From Cinclus cinclus (lineage: Eukaryota; Chordata; Aves; Passeriformes; Cinclidae): a stretch of DNA of 64,000 nt. The notes beneath the pieces were generated by a model. The model saw only the letters and a program-made list of their open reading frames with translations. It ran no database searches and was not told the origin of the DNA. Location: positions 93,999,619 to 94,063,618 of the forward strand of contig NC_085047.1 in the NCBI RefSeq assembly GCF_963662255.1, written 5' to 3'. Shown one piece after another: positions 39,313 to 50,431 of the stretch (position 1 is the stretch's first letter; each line of letters begins with the position of its first letter). The position numbers and the translations under genes are program-made.

Positions 39313-39353
39313 AAACATTGAGAACATTTAGAACATTTAGAACAGTGAGAACT
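39313..39353 (+). repeat. 9-bp tandem array of AGAACA half-sites at 3-bp spacing
   Basis: Consecutive 9-base units AAACATTGA, GAACATTTA, GAACATTTA, GAACAGTGA, then GAACT. In another phase the array is AGAACA at 39321, 39330 and 39339, and AGAACT at 39348, each separated by exactly 3 bases (TTT, TTT, GTG). AGAACAnnnAGAACA, a direct repeat with a 3-bp spacer, is the layout described for selective androgen response elements; classical elements have the second half inverted. A short minisatellite would give the same periodicity, so binding is inference. Confidence 0.7.
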
Positions 39354-42305
39354 GCAAACAATAAGAGTTTAAATTAAAGGATGAGGGAGATTTAACCCAG
39401 TAACTTGCAGCCAAGAAATGGTACAGAGCTGCAGTGAACAAATCTATTTCCCCATTAGGCTACTTGAACACCAGGATGGTAAAACATTATCAGCAATGAG
39501 GTCTGGAGGGTCCTAAGGGCTATCCCAAGGATCTTATTGGAAACAATTTTGCTCTAGCTAGGCAATTTCCCTACTGTGTATGTAAAATGTTATTGGAGGA
39601 AGCAGGAAAGGAGTGAAAAAGCCAAGATACCATTCACCATCTATTTTTTTTTCTTTATGTCTTGGCAGTTCATTTTCCTATTTATTTTAATTTGTCCTCT
39701 CTTTTAATGAAAACCTCTTTCCTTCAGTCCTTGGGGAAGAAGATTTTACCTGCAGTACATTTCTTGGAGAATGTGAAAGTCATTTTGACACAAGTTTCAC
39801 TGAAAACAAAAACGGAACCTAACTAAAATTTGTGGTGAACCTAAACAGTGTGGCTAAGATTTTACTGTAATATGCACTGGTGAGATTTCTACTGGAAAGA
39901 AAATGCTATTCTAAGATATATCCTAGTATGAAGCTCACTCCAAATTAGTTCCCTTGGTGAACAACCCAGTGTGTATTTTGTACATGGCACAGAGTAATAC
40001 ATTCTCAACTCCCAGATTTCCTCCTCTGATAAGGATTTTGAAAGTTCTGCAATGTGAAGTGAAAAAATGGGATGGCTCCAAGAGAGGAAGGACCCTTGGA
40101 GGGGGGAGACTGAAAAAGCAGAGACTCTCAGAGAAATCCACATGGAAGAACAACTATTAAACTCATATATATAGAAGAAAGAACCCATCTATATCCCCTC
40201 TTGTATCAAATGGCTACATGCAGTCAAATCCAAACAGTTACAAACACAATTAAGTGTTAGAGTAGATTACCACAAGGGACAATGAATATGCCATAAACAA
40301 TTTGGGAAAATGTATTAATGAATCAGGAAACCTGTGAAAGAAAGAGAAAAGTAAGATTAAACCACAGAGTCAATGGGAAAGCTAACAAGGACTGTGCCTG
40401 TACTGAAAAACTGTAAATGAGTCCTAACTCCAAGGTCACTGTGGCTGCATCCCAAATTCATGTCAGAGTAAGATTTCAGTGCATATCAGTCCTCCCCAAC
40501 ACTCTGGCTTCCATGTGAGGGAAGCCCTTGTATGAGGGCAGTCAAGGATACACAAAGCAGTCAGAAGGAAAAGGGGAGCAGAGGTGTGGGACTCACTGCC
40601 CTGTAGCCTTGACCTGATTGAATGGCATTTGAGATAAATGCTGCTAAATCTCTGCAAATGGATTCACTTTATGGAAACCTCAATGTCTCTGACAGCAGGA
40701 GCTGTTAACAGAGCTATTAATAGCAAGATATCAATAAAGAAGTGATATATGGCTGGCTGTCTTAATTAAAACATTTCCATTGTATACTAGTTACATTTAT
40801 TACAGATATGTGATTTTAATGTACTGACTAGGCTTGTAAATTTAACCAACCAATAATAGTCTTGACAAACAAAATTAAATAAATATGAACACCTAATAGT
40901 TTTGAGATAATCCTTAAATCATGACTGGGCAAGGAAATATATTTCAAAAATTGACCAAAATTACGTCAACTTAGAACATATGATATACAATCCTACAGAA
41001 ATATGTTAGCTTAATGAACCAGATTTTTGTTCTAACATCTCTTGCATGCATTCACTCCTATCAGGTTGTGGTCCCAAACATTTTTGTTTTTTTGTTTTCT
41101 TTCTGAAGATTTCAAAATAACTGCAAAATTGGTCTGTCCAGAAATATTTGGCCTGATTCTTCAGTACATCATGGTTTTGGTGCTGGATGGTATCTGTCAA
41201 ATTACTTATGACACATTCCTGCTCTAAGTAACAATTCACATAGTAAACTCAGTGGAGTACATCTGACTCCTGTACAAAGAAAAGCATTCAGCTGCATGAT
41301 TCTAGGACTGTAGCATTTAGCCTAATTCTGTTAAAGATTAGTGTATCAGTTTTTAAATAAGTGATTTAAGAATAATGATTGCATGCTTCAGCAAAGTTAC
41401 CCAATATGGAGTCATGCTTCTCTCTACTTGCCGGTAAAAACAAATGGTACACTGAGTTTCTGTTCTGCGTATTGAAGCAAATGCAATTGCTATAGAAGTG
41501 TTCATTATTTAAATTCTGATTTTGAATGAAGTCATTGAAAACTGTGTATTTCTGTACACAGATCTTTAGTGTAGCAGAAATTTCTTTATAGCAGAAAGAA
41601 CACCATGATGCAAAATACGCTGCAGTCACTGGCAACTAAGATTAACAGCTCAGGTGTCAATTGCATTGCTGACACATTTTCACTTGGAGCTTGGCTGAGT
41701 GCCCCGGCTCATTTCACAAAACCCTCTTCAACAGTAGCATTCAGACTGTAACAGCTTTCACCTTCCATCCAACTGATTGAGATGATTAATAAGCACCAGG
41801 ATGGTAAAATCACCCAAAACTTTAATAAAAAACACTTTTGATTCTCTAAACTGTTTGGACCACTTAGGGCCTCTTGCCAGGTGGGTGAGGACATACCTAG
41901 TAATCACAGTCCACTGACCATGTTACTAAAATGGATGTATTTTCTCACATGATCATTTTACCATCCAACCACTGCATCTCTGTTGTAAGTAAGACTGTTC
42001 TCAGACACACCAGATGGGAACAATGTTGGAGAATACTCAAAACGAGCTCTGCATTGAATAAAATGGGGAAATGCTTCCATGGGCATGCTCCAGGCAGCCC
42101 TTCTGAGAATGTCATGCAGCTGTGAATGTTGCTGGCAGATTAAGATACTAGGTTTTGAAACTCATGACAAAAAATAAAATTCTCAGGCACAGCGCACTGC
42201 ATTTGGCAAATCTTAAACACTTGTAGTTTAGTCATTCAGCTTCTTTCTCCCACCTCCTCCCTGTGAATATTCATGTGTAGTCTTAGGCTTGCTTACTGCC
42301 TTTTC

Positions 42306-42720
42306 ACGTTCTTCGTTCTTCGTGGTGGGTGCTGTGACTCACGTTGCTTGCCTCAGACTCCCTTCTCCTTGTTCCCCCACAGCTCCTCACATAACCTCCC
42401 ACGCACCCAAGACACCTCCCTCCATTCATTTCCTACAGACTTCTGCGAGGAGTTGCTAGGTTTTTTCTTACACGGAAGATGCAACACCCCACAGAAACAT
42501 CAAAACTTGCTGTCCTTATTCTCTGCTGAGCCATCTGCAATGGGGAGCTCCTCCCCTACTCATCTTAGTCATCCTCTGCTATGACACAGCCATCTCTGAC
42601 CTCACTTCTCCCTCTGTAACAACACCTACGACACCTACATACAAAAGCTGACGCAGCGCTCTGGCTCTCCTTCCTGTGACACAATCATCCGGTGCTTCAT
42701 CCCCACAGAGTTAATTTTCG
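42306..42720. other. CpG-enriched, pyrimidine-rich patch
   Basis: About a dozen CpGs are seen in roughly 415 bases (for example CACGTTCTTCGTTCTTCGTGG at the left and GACGCAGCGCTC and ATCCGGTGC at the right). This is several times the density of the surrounding sequence, and base composition rises to around half G+C. It falls well short of a classical CpG island. A plus-strand frame (42273-42584, 103 codons) spans it and starts with a hydrophobic stretch, but its composition (Ser, Leu, Phe, Pro) is what C/T-rich DNA yields. It could be a weak promoter, an enhancer or a recently acquired segment. Confidence 0.4.
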
Positions 42721-45325
42721 TCATTCAGTGTTGCTGGTGCTGCCTATCTGGAGAAGAATGCCCTTTTTCTCAAGGAGGGATGTTGCTCCTTGTTTGATCT
42801 CCATATTTATAGAGGGTTTGTTACTGACTGGGATTATGACTAGTGCTCAGAGTGATGCTGATCTCCTGACAATGAGCAGAATGCAGAATTGTTGAAGCTT
42901 CTGCTACCAGCTCCTTTTCAGACAGTATTGATATGTGCCAGTACCAATCTGTCACTGATCAGATGATTATAAAATGGCCCTAAACATGTGATATGAGCTG
43001 AGGTTAAGTATAGGAGAGCACAGGTTAAGAAAACCCCCAATGTTACTTAAAAAACCCCCAAAACACATGCTTATGAAACAGTCATTCAGTCAGTGCAACT
43101 TTGTGAGTGTTTTCCAGAATATATTAAAAGATGATCTCTGTGGATGAAAAGTAACTTGAAGAAAACTGAGCTATTCCAATGTCAGTGAGGTCAGAATTCA
43201 GCACCAGTCATTGTCTTAAAGAAAAATGATCCAGGCTCATACAAAAACATAAGCAGTAAAAATAGGAGACTTTGAGAAAGCAATGAAAAGATGAGATGAT
43301 TCAGTGGATTTAGCACAAACTTCAGAAGCTATTACATTTTGAAAATATTTTAAAAATAGAGTGGTTTTTTTCTTATCCTGATATCAGGAACTTCATATGC
43401 CTTCAATTTAGTTTTTTCAGTAAAAATTGCTCTTGTGATCAAATTAAAAAAGAAGGAGATCCATTTTTTCCAGACCATTCAACTGAAAAGGGTCATATTT
43501 CTGTGATGCCTTGTTTATTATACCACTCCAAAAAGAGACCAGTTGGTAAAACGGTAAACGTGCACCCTAGACTTTTATGCTGAGCAGAAAATTGCATTTA
43601 TACTATGAATCAATACATAATAATTTTGGAGAGAGTAATAATTTTTTTTTATGCGTGACTTCTTGAAGAAATTTTATTTGGGTTTATTCCAAGCTGTACT
43701 GTACACTGCTTCTTCCTGGCAATGGGCTGCTAAAAACATACATATTCCATAACTCCTACGCTTCATGCTATAAAAAGCTACAGAACAGCATCCATGTGAT
43801 GCCATCCATAGGGATACTACAAGAACTTGCTGAAATCTTATTTTTATTTTGAGATGTCCAGTAGAAACATTTCCTTTTCTACATTTTGGTATAACTTCAG
43901 CTGGCCATCACACTAACAAAAAAATGTATCTCTTGTTCACAAGAATGAAAAGACAAAAAGCCAGTTGCAAAATATTTCTTCAGACTGAGTCAGTAGACTT
44001 ATATAGTTTGTCTCATCTGAGACAGGTGTCTGTCTGCTGTATGATGACAGAGCTATGCTCTGAATCAGGGGCTTCTGCCTATGGTTACACATGGAAATTT
44101 GGGCATTTCAGAGTAGAAAAAGATATTTTTGGAAAAGTGGTTTGAACAGGTAACAGCTTAGAGTGACCACTGTACTTCCATCAGCAGCTAAAGAGCATGT
44201 CGAAGAGAAAAGACGTGGAAAATACATAAATGCTTTAGCCATCAGGATCTATTTAGGATCAGATAAAGCAGGATTCAGAAAAATTATCACATGAACAAGA
44301 TTGCTGAAGCAATCTAATCACTGGAGAAAAGTTTGCAAAGCTACAAACTTCTGTAAGAGTTGCAAAAGGAGCTATTGCAGTCCTCTACATTTATTTACAG
44401 TAAAAAACCAATCACTTAACTATGTATTCCCTTAAAAGGTTGGCTGTATTCCATGTTTCAGGTAAGTGTCTGCTTTTATATAGCTGTGGGGCAAAGTCTA
44501 CAAACACCAAAACAGCTTCTATGGATATTCTTAAGTAGTAGTATTTTTTTGTCCCCAACAACTTCATTTTTAAAACTTAGTAAAATATTTGGCTGTAAAG
44601 AAAAGTTCAAACAGTGCCTTTCCCATGGATTTTATGTCAGTCAAAGTAAAATGCTCTTACATGATCACATTTTGTGGTTTTCCTTTATGAACTGACATAG
44701 TTGAGGGTGTGTATGATAATTATTTGAACTGTTCAAGTCCACCCAGGGTTTAGGAATGGTTGATAATACTGAGTTGCCAGTAAACTATTTTGTGCAGATA
44801 TCTGAATGCCATTCATTAGATGACCAGCATCAAATATGAATAATGTATTTATACAGAAAATTGTTAGTTTATTCCCACTCAGCATAACAAAAATCCTTTA
44901 TGTATTTCCTGTCCCTGCCATCCTACAGCCTCAGTTAATGCAATTGGGACAGTAAAGGAGACTTTCTGTACCAACTAGTTTGTGCTTTTAAAACAAAATT
45001 ATTCACTCCAATTTGTCCCACAGATGGATGCATCATGGGTCCATAAAAATTCTTATAAAGGCAATAGCTTTTCAGGCTAGGAAAATAATTTCAGGAAAAG
45101 ACAAAATGAAGATTTAATGACTTTTACGTTTTGGATTAAAAGAAGTGTTGTCTAAGCCCTGAAGAACATTTCAGGGAGAATTTGCAGAGCTAAGGGCAAC
45201 CTGCACTTAGAAAGCTGTGTGAGCACCTCCCAGTAGGTAAGAAATGAGTTTTGCCTTTTCGATGTTCTCCAGCTGTGTACAGAGATCAAAGGATCACATC
45301 CATAGAATTCCTTTCAAAGCTCAAG
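42721..45325. other. Unique AT-rich non-coding stretch
   Basis: No gene or mobile element recognised. A good splice-donor-like match (TTTCAG|GTAAGT at 44461) is present, but no acceptor-bounded exon upstream stands out. Confidence 0.5.
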
Positions 45326-45468
45326 TCCCTTCCCTTCCCCTTCCCCTTCCCCTTCCCCTTCCCCTTCCCCTTCCCCTTCCCCTTCCCCTTCCCCTTCCCC
45401 TTCCCCTTCCCCTTCCCCTTCCCCTTCCCCTTCCCCTTCCCTTCCCTTCCCTTCCCTTCCCTTCCCTC
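45326..45468 (+). repeat. 143-bp pure C/T tract: (TTCCCC)17 then (TTCCC)6
   Basis: The run contains only C and T. After TCCCTTCCC it has 17 perfect TTCCCC hexamers (45335-45436), then 6 TTCCC pentamers (45437-45466), then TC. The minus strand is (GGGAA)6(GGGGAA)17, many consecutive G-runs with 2-base loops, which fits the general rule for G-quadruplex formation; the pure homopurine-homopyrimidine nature also favours triplex (H-DNA), and the C strand could form i-motifs. The unit change from hexamer to pentamer near the 3' side suggests separate expansion phases. All four long reading frames over it (LPLP, FPFP, KGKG and RGRG repeats) are translation artefacts. It stands about 100 bases upstream of a CR1 3' end. 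Confidence 0.97.
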
Positions 45469-45565
45469 ACACCTGATGAGTGAGTGCTGGCAGCACAAAT
45501 AAGTATGTTAATAAATGTGGGATCAGGCAGAACATGCAATAGAAAGTCCCTTCCAGGGCCATGCA

Positions 45566-45690
45566 GGGAGAAGGTGGAATCATCCCTGTCCCTGGTGGTG
45601 GGGTTGGAACTAACTGATCTTTAAGGTCCCTTCCAATCCCTGCCATTCTATGGGTCTATGGTACTTTGATTTCTATGACTCCATGATTCT
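45566..45690 (+). mobile_element. CR1 LINE fragment, 3' end, sense strand
   Basis: The 3' UTR of a CR1 element: GGAGAAGGTGGAATCATCCC and TGTCCCTGG at the left, then GGGGTTGGAACTAACTGATC, TTTAAGGTCCCTTCCAATCC, and CCATTCTATGGGTCTATGG leading into a decayed tail (TTTCTATGACTCCATGATTCTG) built from ATTCTATG-like octamers. Severely 5' truncated, with bases lost between the ORF2 remnant and the 3' UTR. The neighbouring C/T tract ends about 100 bases upstream. Confidence 0.88.
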
Positions 45691-46073
45691 GTAATTTTAT
45701 GAAGTTCTGATGTGTGTATGAATGTCTGTTTGCAGATATCTGCTGAGTCTATGACCCAAACTTCAGCCCCCCCTGTTCCAACCTGGGTTCCCAAGGTTTT
45801 GACAGAGGTTTTAAATTCCAGTCAGTCTTCAGGAGCCTTAACTTCTGTTTGTCATTGAAAAATGGAGTAAATTGGCTTGCTCAAAACTCAGTGGTGTGGC
45901 AAGAAGATGGATATAGGTACAAAAACTAGTTTATTGCAGCTGTCTGAGATAGTGCTTCTGTCACTGCAGTGTAGGTGTTTAGGGGTCTCACCTTAGATTA
46001 AAATTAGTAAAGAGTGAAAAAGGAAGGGATGTCTGCATGTATGTATATAAGGGACTGTTGAAATAGGTCACTA

Positions 46074-46101
46074 TTTTTCTGATACATTTGTATCAGAAAA
46101 A
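46074..46101. repeat. Perfect 28-bp palindrome, 13-bp arms, 2-base centre
   Basis: Left arm TTTTTCTGATACA (46074-46086), centre TT, right arm TGTATCAGAAAAA (46089-46101), all 13 pairs perfect. By simple arithmetic a 13-bp perfect arm with a loop of ten bases or less is expected at about 0.01 per 64 kb, somewhat more in AT-rich DNA, so this is the least likely chance palindrome found here. It could extrude as a cruciform, or fold in a transcript as a short hairpin ending in T or A runs. No terminal repeats or target duplications show that it belongs to a transposon. Confidence 0.92.
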
Positions 46102-49100
46102 GGCTGACATTTTCAGACAAGATTTTTTTTTCTTTAATTTTCTGAGAGCTTACCATGAAATCAAATTGTTTCTTTAATTCAGCTTTTAACAGATTAGCAA
46201 GTGGTTTCTTAGCCTGCTGGCATATGCTTAGGTCAGCAGTAGTAAGCAACATCTAAGAATATTGATTGAGTTTTATCTTGTCTTTAGATTCCATTTATAT
46301 TACTTTTGGGGTTTAAAGTATTTCTTTTGTATCAATTACAGGAAAAGCAGAGTTTCTGTGCTTCTCTCTGGACATCACATCGCCATATGAAAGAAATGAC
46401 AACATTCTCCACTCCTAGAACTAACTAGAAATGGTCTGAGTCACACATTTAGCAAAAGCAAAAATGTTCCCAAATTAGGAAATATTCAAACTCTTTTTGT
46501 TTCATCTTATTATAAAGCTGTGAGCTAGCTGTGAATGTGAATCCAGATTTTACCAAGCTCTGGAAATGTTCAATCCCAGGATATGGGGGGCTCTCTTCAG
46601 GCCCACATCTAGATTTACCAAATGTCTGATCTGATTTCCTAAGGATGTAGAACTTAACTGATCACACTACCTCTTAGTACCTGCCTAATAAATACTGAAC
46701 CAAGTACTGAATTGATTGCCAATTGCAGCCAATCTGGAAAGAGTGCTAGGCACTTCAGAAATGCAATGTAATGCAATGTCTACAAGCATGGTGAGTGACG
46801 GATGATCCACAGAGCATTCCCAACACTCTTTGCATTAAATAGGTATTCTCCCTTGCTGGAAGTGTCAGGAGGCCTACAAACCTAGCTACATGTATTAAGC
46901 AATTCAGGGCATTCAGGGGCCTAGAGAATCTTTCTAGAAAAACCCTACATGATTAGAAGTGTGAGCACAACAAGAGTAAGGTGGCAGCATAAGAGGAGCT
47001 AAAAGTAAGCTTTGAACTGGAGCTGCTCTTGAATAGAAATGTAATGAAATTCAGTGAATACATTCTAAATTTTTGTAGCAAAGAATTAGAAAATAAAGAA
47101 ACCTACAAGCAAAGTACATATGTATGTTAAGAGTCAAATAAAAGTCTCTTTGAAGAGGCACAGGTTTGAGTTTATAACATACTAGATTCCCAGAAAGTTG
47201 TAAGGCTGTACAAGCCAGAAATGTTATGAGATCATAATTTCTGCCTCTGAACAGCCTGTACCCTCCTAAGTATCACAACTCGTATGTTCCATGTACAAAT
47301 AGGGTTTCTTCAGTTACACAATTATCATTGTAATTATTACACTTGATAGCACAGTAACTTGCTCCAGGGAAACAGAATCCACAGGAATATTACTCTTGGA
47401 GAAATATAAGACAACTGGGAAAGGAGAAAATCCTATGAGTAGTAATATTTGTGGAAAAAGTTTCAGGAAGGTAAGAGTGATCAAGGGACATTTGATGAAG
47501 AAGGTCTTATTTTCAAAATCATAAATGACCACATTTTGAAACAATGTAGGCTGTAGGAACAATGAAACAATGTAGGAACACTTTAACATAATTTTTAGTG
47601 AATTTACCAAAGCTCCATTGTAATTTTCAAGGTTTATAGCACACGTGCTTAACTTGTTCCTTGCAGACTGGTTCATGCCTGACTGAAAAGTAAAATAAGC
47701 CTAGCAGATAGTTTCTAGCTTTTATTTCTCAGAAGTTCTTGATCCATATTCCTATTTCGTGTTTTGGTATGTTTCCAAGAAAGAACAAATTCTTTTCATA
47801 TATCATAGTGGTCATTTCTATCTTAATCTTGGGTAATACAGGCCCTGGAAGTGTATTTTGGGAGAAATTATCTACCTGGCAAGAAAATATTCCTTGTATG
47901 CTCAAAATCTTCCCATTAGCTCTTGATTCCTTGATGGTTTTCTGTTTTAATCCTGCACCAGCAGCAATATTGTGTTTCTAGAATTTTGTCCCCTGGACCT
48001 CTCAGTAACTGGTGAATTAAATATTGAATAATTTTTTATAAGGAGCCTCTACTGCAGGCAATAACCAACAGAACAAGTGTTTTCCAAAATATATCAGAAC
48101 CATTCTCATTCATGATTTACCCAAGTCTTTAGCTGGAACCTTCTAAAGCCTAGAAACCTTCAACATAGCTCTTTTTTTTTTTCCCCTCCACTTTCTAAGG
48201 AGGCATAGGAGTGGCACTAATAGCTGTTACATCACACAAGCATGTTTCTAACAGAGAATACTTACTGACTGATGGAGAAGCCTTCCAGCAGGCAAACATT
48301 ATTATAATACATCTGAGATACAAAAGATAGGATAGCTTTGTCAAAACACAGCTACATAGTGCCATATTTTACATTTGAGTGTATCCAAGACAGTTCACAG
48401 AGCTAGATGATACAGGATATGAGAAAGATCCACGTTTCATTAGAGGCACTACCTTTGGGCAATTAAGCCTCACTCTACATATCCCTTTAATACTGTAAGA
48501 AGGTTCTGAATTGCATGTAGATAACCATGAATAGGTAAAGGTTTATAGACAAACACACAAAAAATATCTTAATTAAAGATCTCAGTCTAAACCTTGGGTG
48601 GGTCTATTGCCAATATCCTCCATGTAGATATCCAGGGATCCTTCATTTTAGCCTAAATGCGTGCTTTCTGGAATTCTGTCTGGGCTCCAGCAGCTTCTTC
48701 AGAAAGGCACAAAATTAATCTGGGTCTTTTGTGATACTTGCAGCTCCAAATGGCTGCTTTGCCTACTGTGGTGCATTTCAGATGACACAGCCCCAATATT
48801 TAGTTGATTGAATTTACCTATGGCACCTAAATATGAGTATGCTGCTACTTACCTTCATAATTAATCTTTTGTGGTTGCTATGGTATTAACATTTCCTATT
48901 TTCTTTGCAAAAGACTGCAATGATACTTGTCTTACATACATGTTTGTACCTCCATTGCTTTCTTCTAAAAACAATTAGGCATTTTCCATCAAGTAAACTG
49001 AAAAATCTAAGTTGTGCAAAAATTGAAATATATAAATGCTAATTTGATGTCTCTGATAAAACCTTTCATAATCAAACTTTCAGATCTCCAGCTAGTGAAA

Positions 49101-50362
49101 TTTGGCTAAGAATAAGTTGAACCATGTTAATTTATCAGCAGAAGATTCAACCATATGATTTTAAACTAAGAGCAGCTTGGCATTCTCAAGTATATTGAAC
49201 TTGAAACATAGTGAGCTACATCTGGAGCTGTTCAACCAAACTGAAGCAGTGAGCAGTGAACTCAATCTTGCAAAAGCTGATGTCCTCCAGGTTATCTGCA
49301 TCTCCATCTAATTTTACAGTGTTCTGAGCATTGCCTAGAGAAGTCTTCTGCTTATGGTGGCATGGGAACACAAAATCAGATTCTCCAGAGCCATTCATTC
49401 CAACTCCATATAACTTATTTAGGAGACAATATTTTAGGTGATTAGGTGATTTTGCAAATGCAAACCTTCAAAATTTTAAACACTTCATTTAATTAAGTGA
49501 TAAATGGCTGGTGATTTTTAGTACAACAGTGGCTCCTGACTAGCAGATATTGCAGAGAGCTGAGCCATAGAGTCCTATTGAATATAGTTTCAAAACTGAA
49601 AGTGTCTAATTATACTTTCCAATTGGTTAGTGTTTTATGAGGATTGATCAAGATTAATTATCATGATTGTAAACAATTTGCCTTTGAATAATGTGAATGT
49701 AAAGTGACTTCTTGAAATTCACACTCTCTATTTATTAAATAGAGGGGGTCAGTGCCAGTTTTTGTTTGTATATTTGGAGCATTCATCAGTCACATTACTG
49801 ACATGTAGTCGGTCCTCTGAAACACAACACAGCAAGTTCAGTTAAATTCAGACTGACAGCGTGAAAAGAAAGTTGGCAGAACACAGGGTCCCGTTGCTAA
49901 GCAATGCTTGGCAATACAACACACGCACATTATGGTGCTTGTGATGACACCATGAGGAGAGATGTTTCAATTTAATGAAAATCCATCATTTCTGGGGAGA
50001 TGGGGTACAGCAGTAGCAAACAGGATGAATGGAGATGTGTCCACAGGGAAACAAATTTTGCTATTAGTTACATTAGTGTGAATACACTAACTTCATCAGT
50101 GGTGCTCTGGATTAACTGTGGAGCGACTGCAAAAAATTCTAGCATTGTACTGAACACTTTTGTAAGGTATCCTTAAAAACCAGTCCACATCTTTCACAGT
50201 GCTTCCAGTATACTTCTTTGTCACTTCAAGTCAGTGTGAAAATTAAGAGTTCCACCTGGCTATGGACTTCACAGTCAGAGTCATGTTCCTTCAGGTTACT
50301 GCAGCCCTCAGCATGCCCAACCCTTGAACTCAACCCAAAATAGTGACTCTGCATTTGGGCCT

Positions 50363-50431
50363 GGGGGGGGGAACTGCCCACAGAGTTGAGTAAGTTCTGG
50401 GATTGATGGGATGGGGCAGGAGGTGGAGGGG
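50363..50431 (+). repeat. G-rich segment with possible G-quadruplex
   Basis: A G9 run at 50363-50371, followed by G-runs at 50399-50401 (GGG), 50408-50410 (GGG), 50413-50416 (GGGG) and 50428-50431 (GGGG) with loops of 6, 2 and 11 bases. The longest loop exceeds the usual limit of 7, but GG pairs in between (GGAGGTGG) could help. It lies in a modestly GC-richer patch of about 50250-50600. Confidence 0.5.

Larger units (their letters stand above)
35162..42305. other. Unique AT-rich non-coding stretch
   Basis: No gene or mobile element recognised in about 7 kb. Contains an (ATT)n/poly-T repeat (38621-38647) and the half-site array at 39313-39353. Frames of 60-99 codons are present on both strands without domain signatures. 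Confidence 0.5.

Noticed and set aside
42273..42584. 103-codon plus-strand frame starting with a signal-peptide-like stretch
   Set aside because: Serine/leucine/phenylalanine/proline composition is expected from C/T-rich DNA; no conserved motif or exon border seen. Kept only as a CpG-enriched patch.
44453..44470. Strong splice donor string TTTCAG|GTAAGT
   Set aside because: No upstream acceptor-bounded open segment; about one AG|GTAAGT per strand is expected by chance here.
45244..45539. Four overlapping reading frames with LP, FP, KG and RG dipeptide repeats
   Set aside because: They are translations of the TTCCCC/TTCCC tract in different frames; no flanking coding signal.
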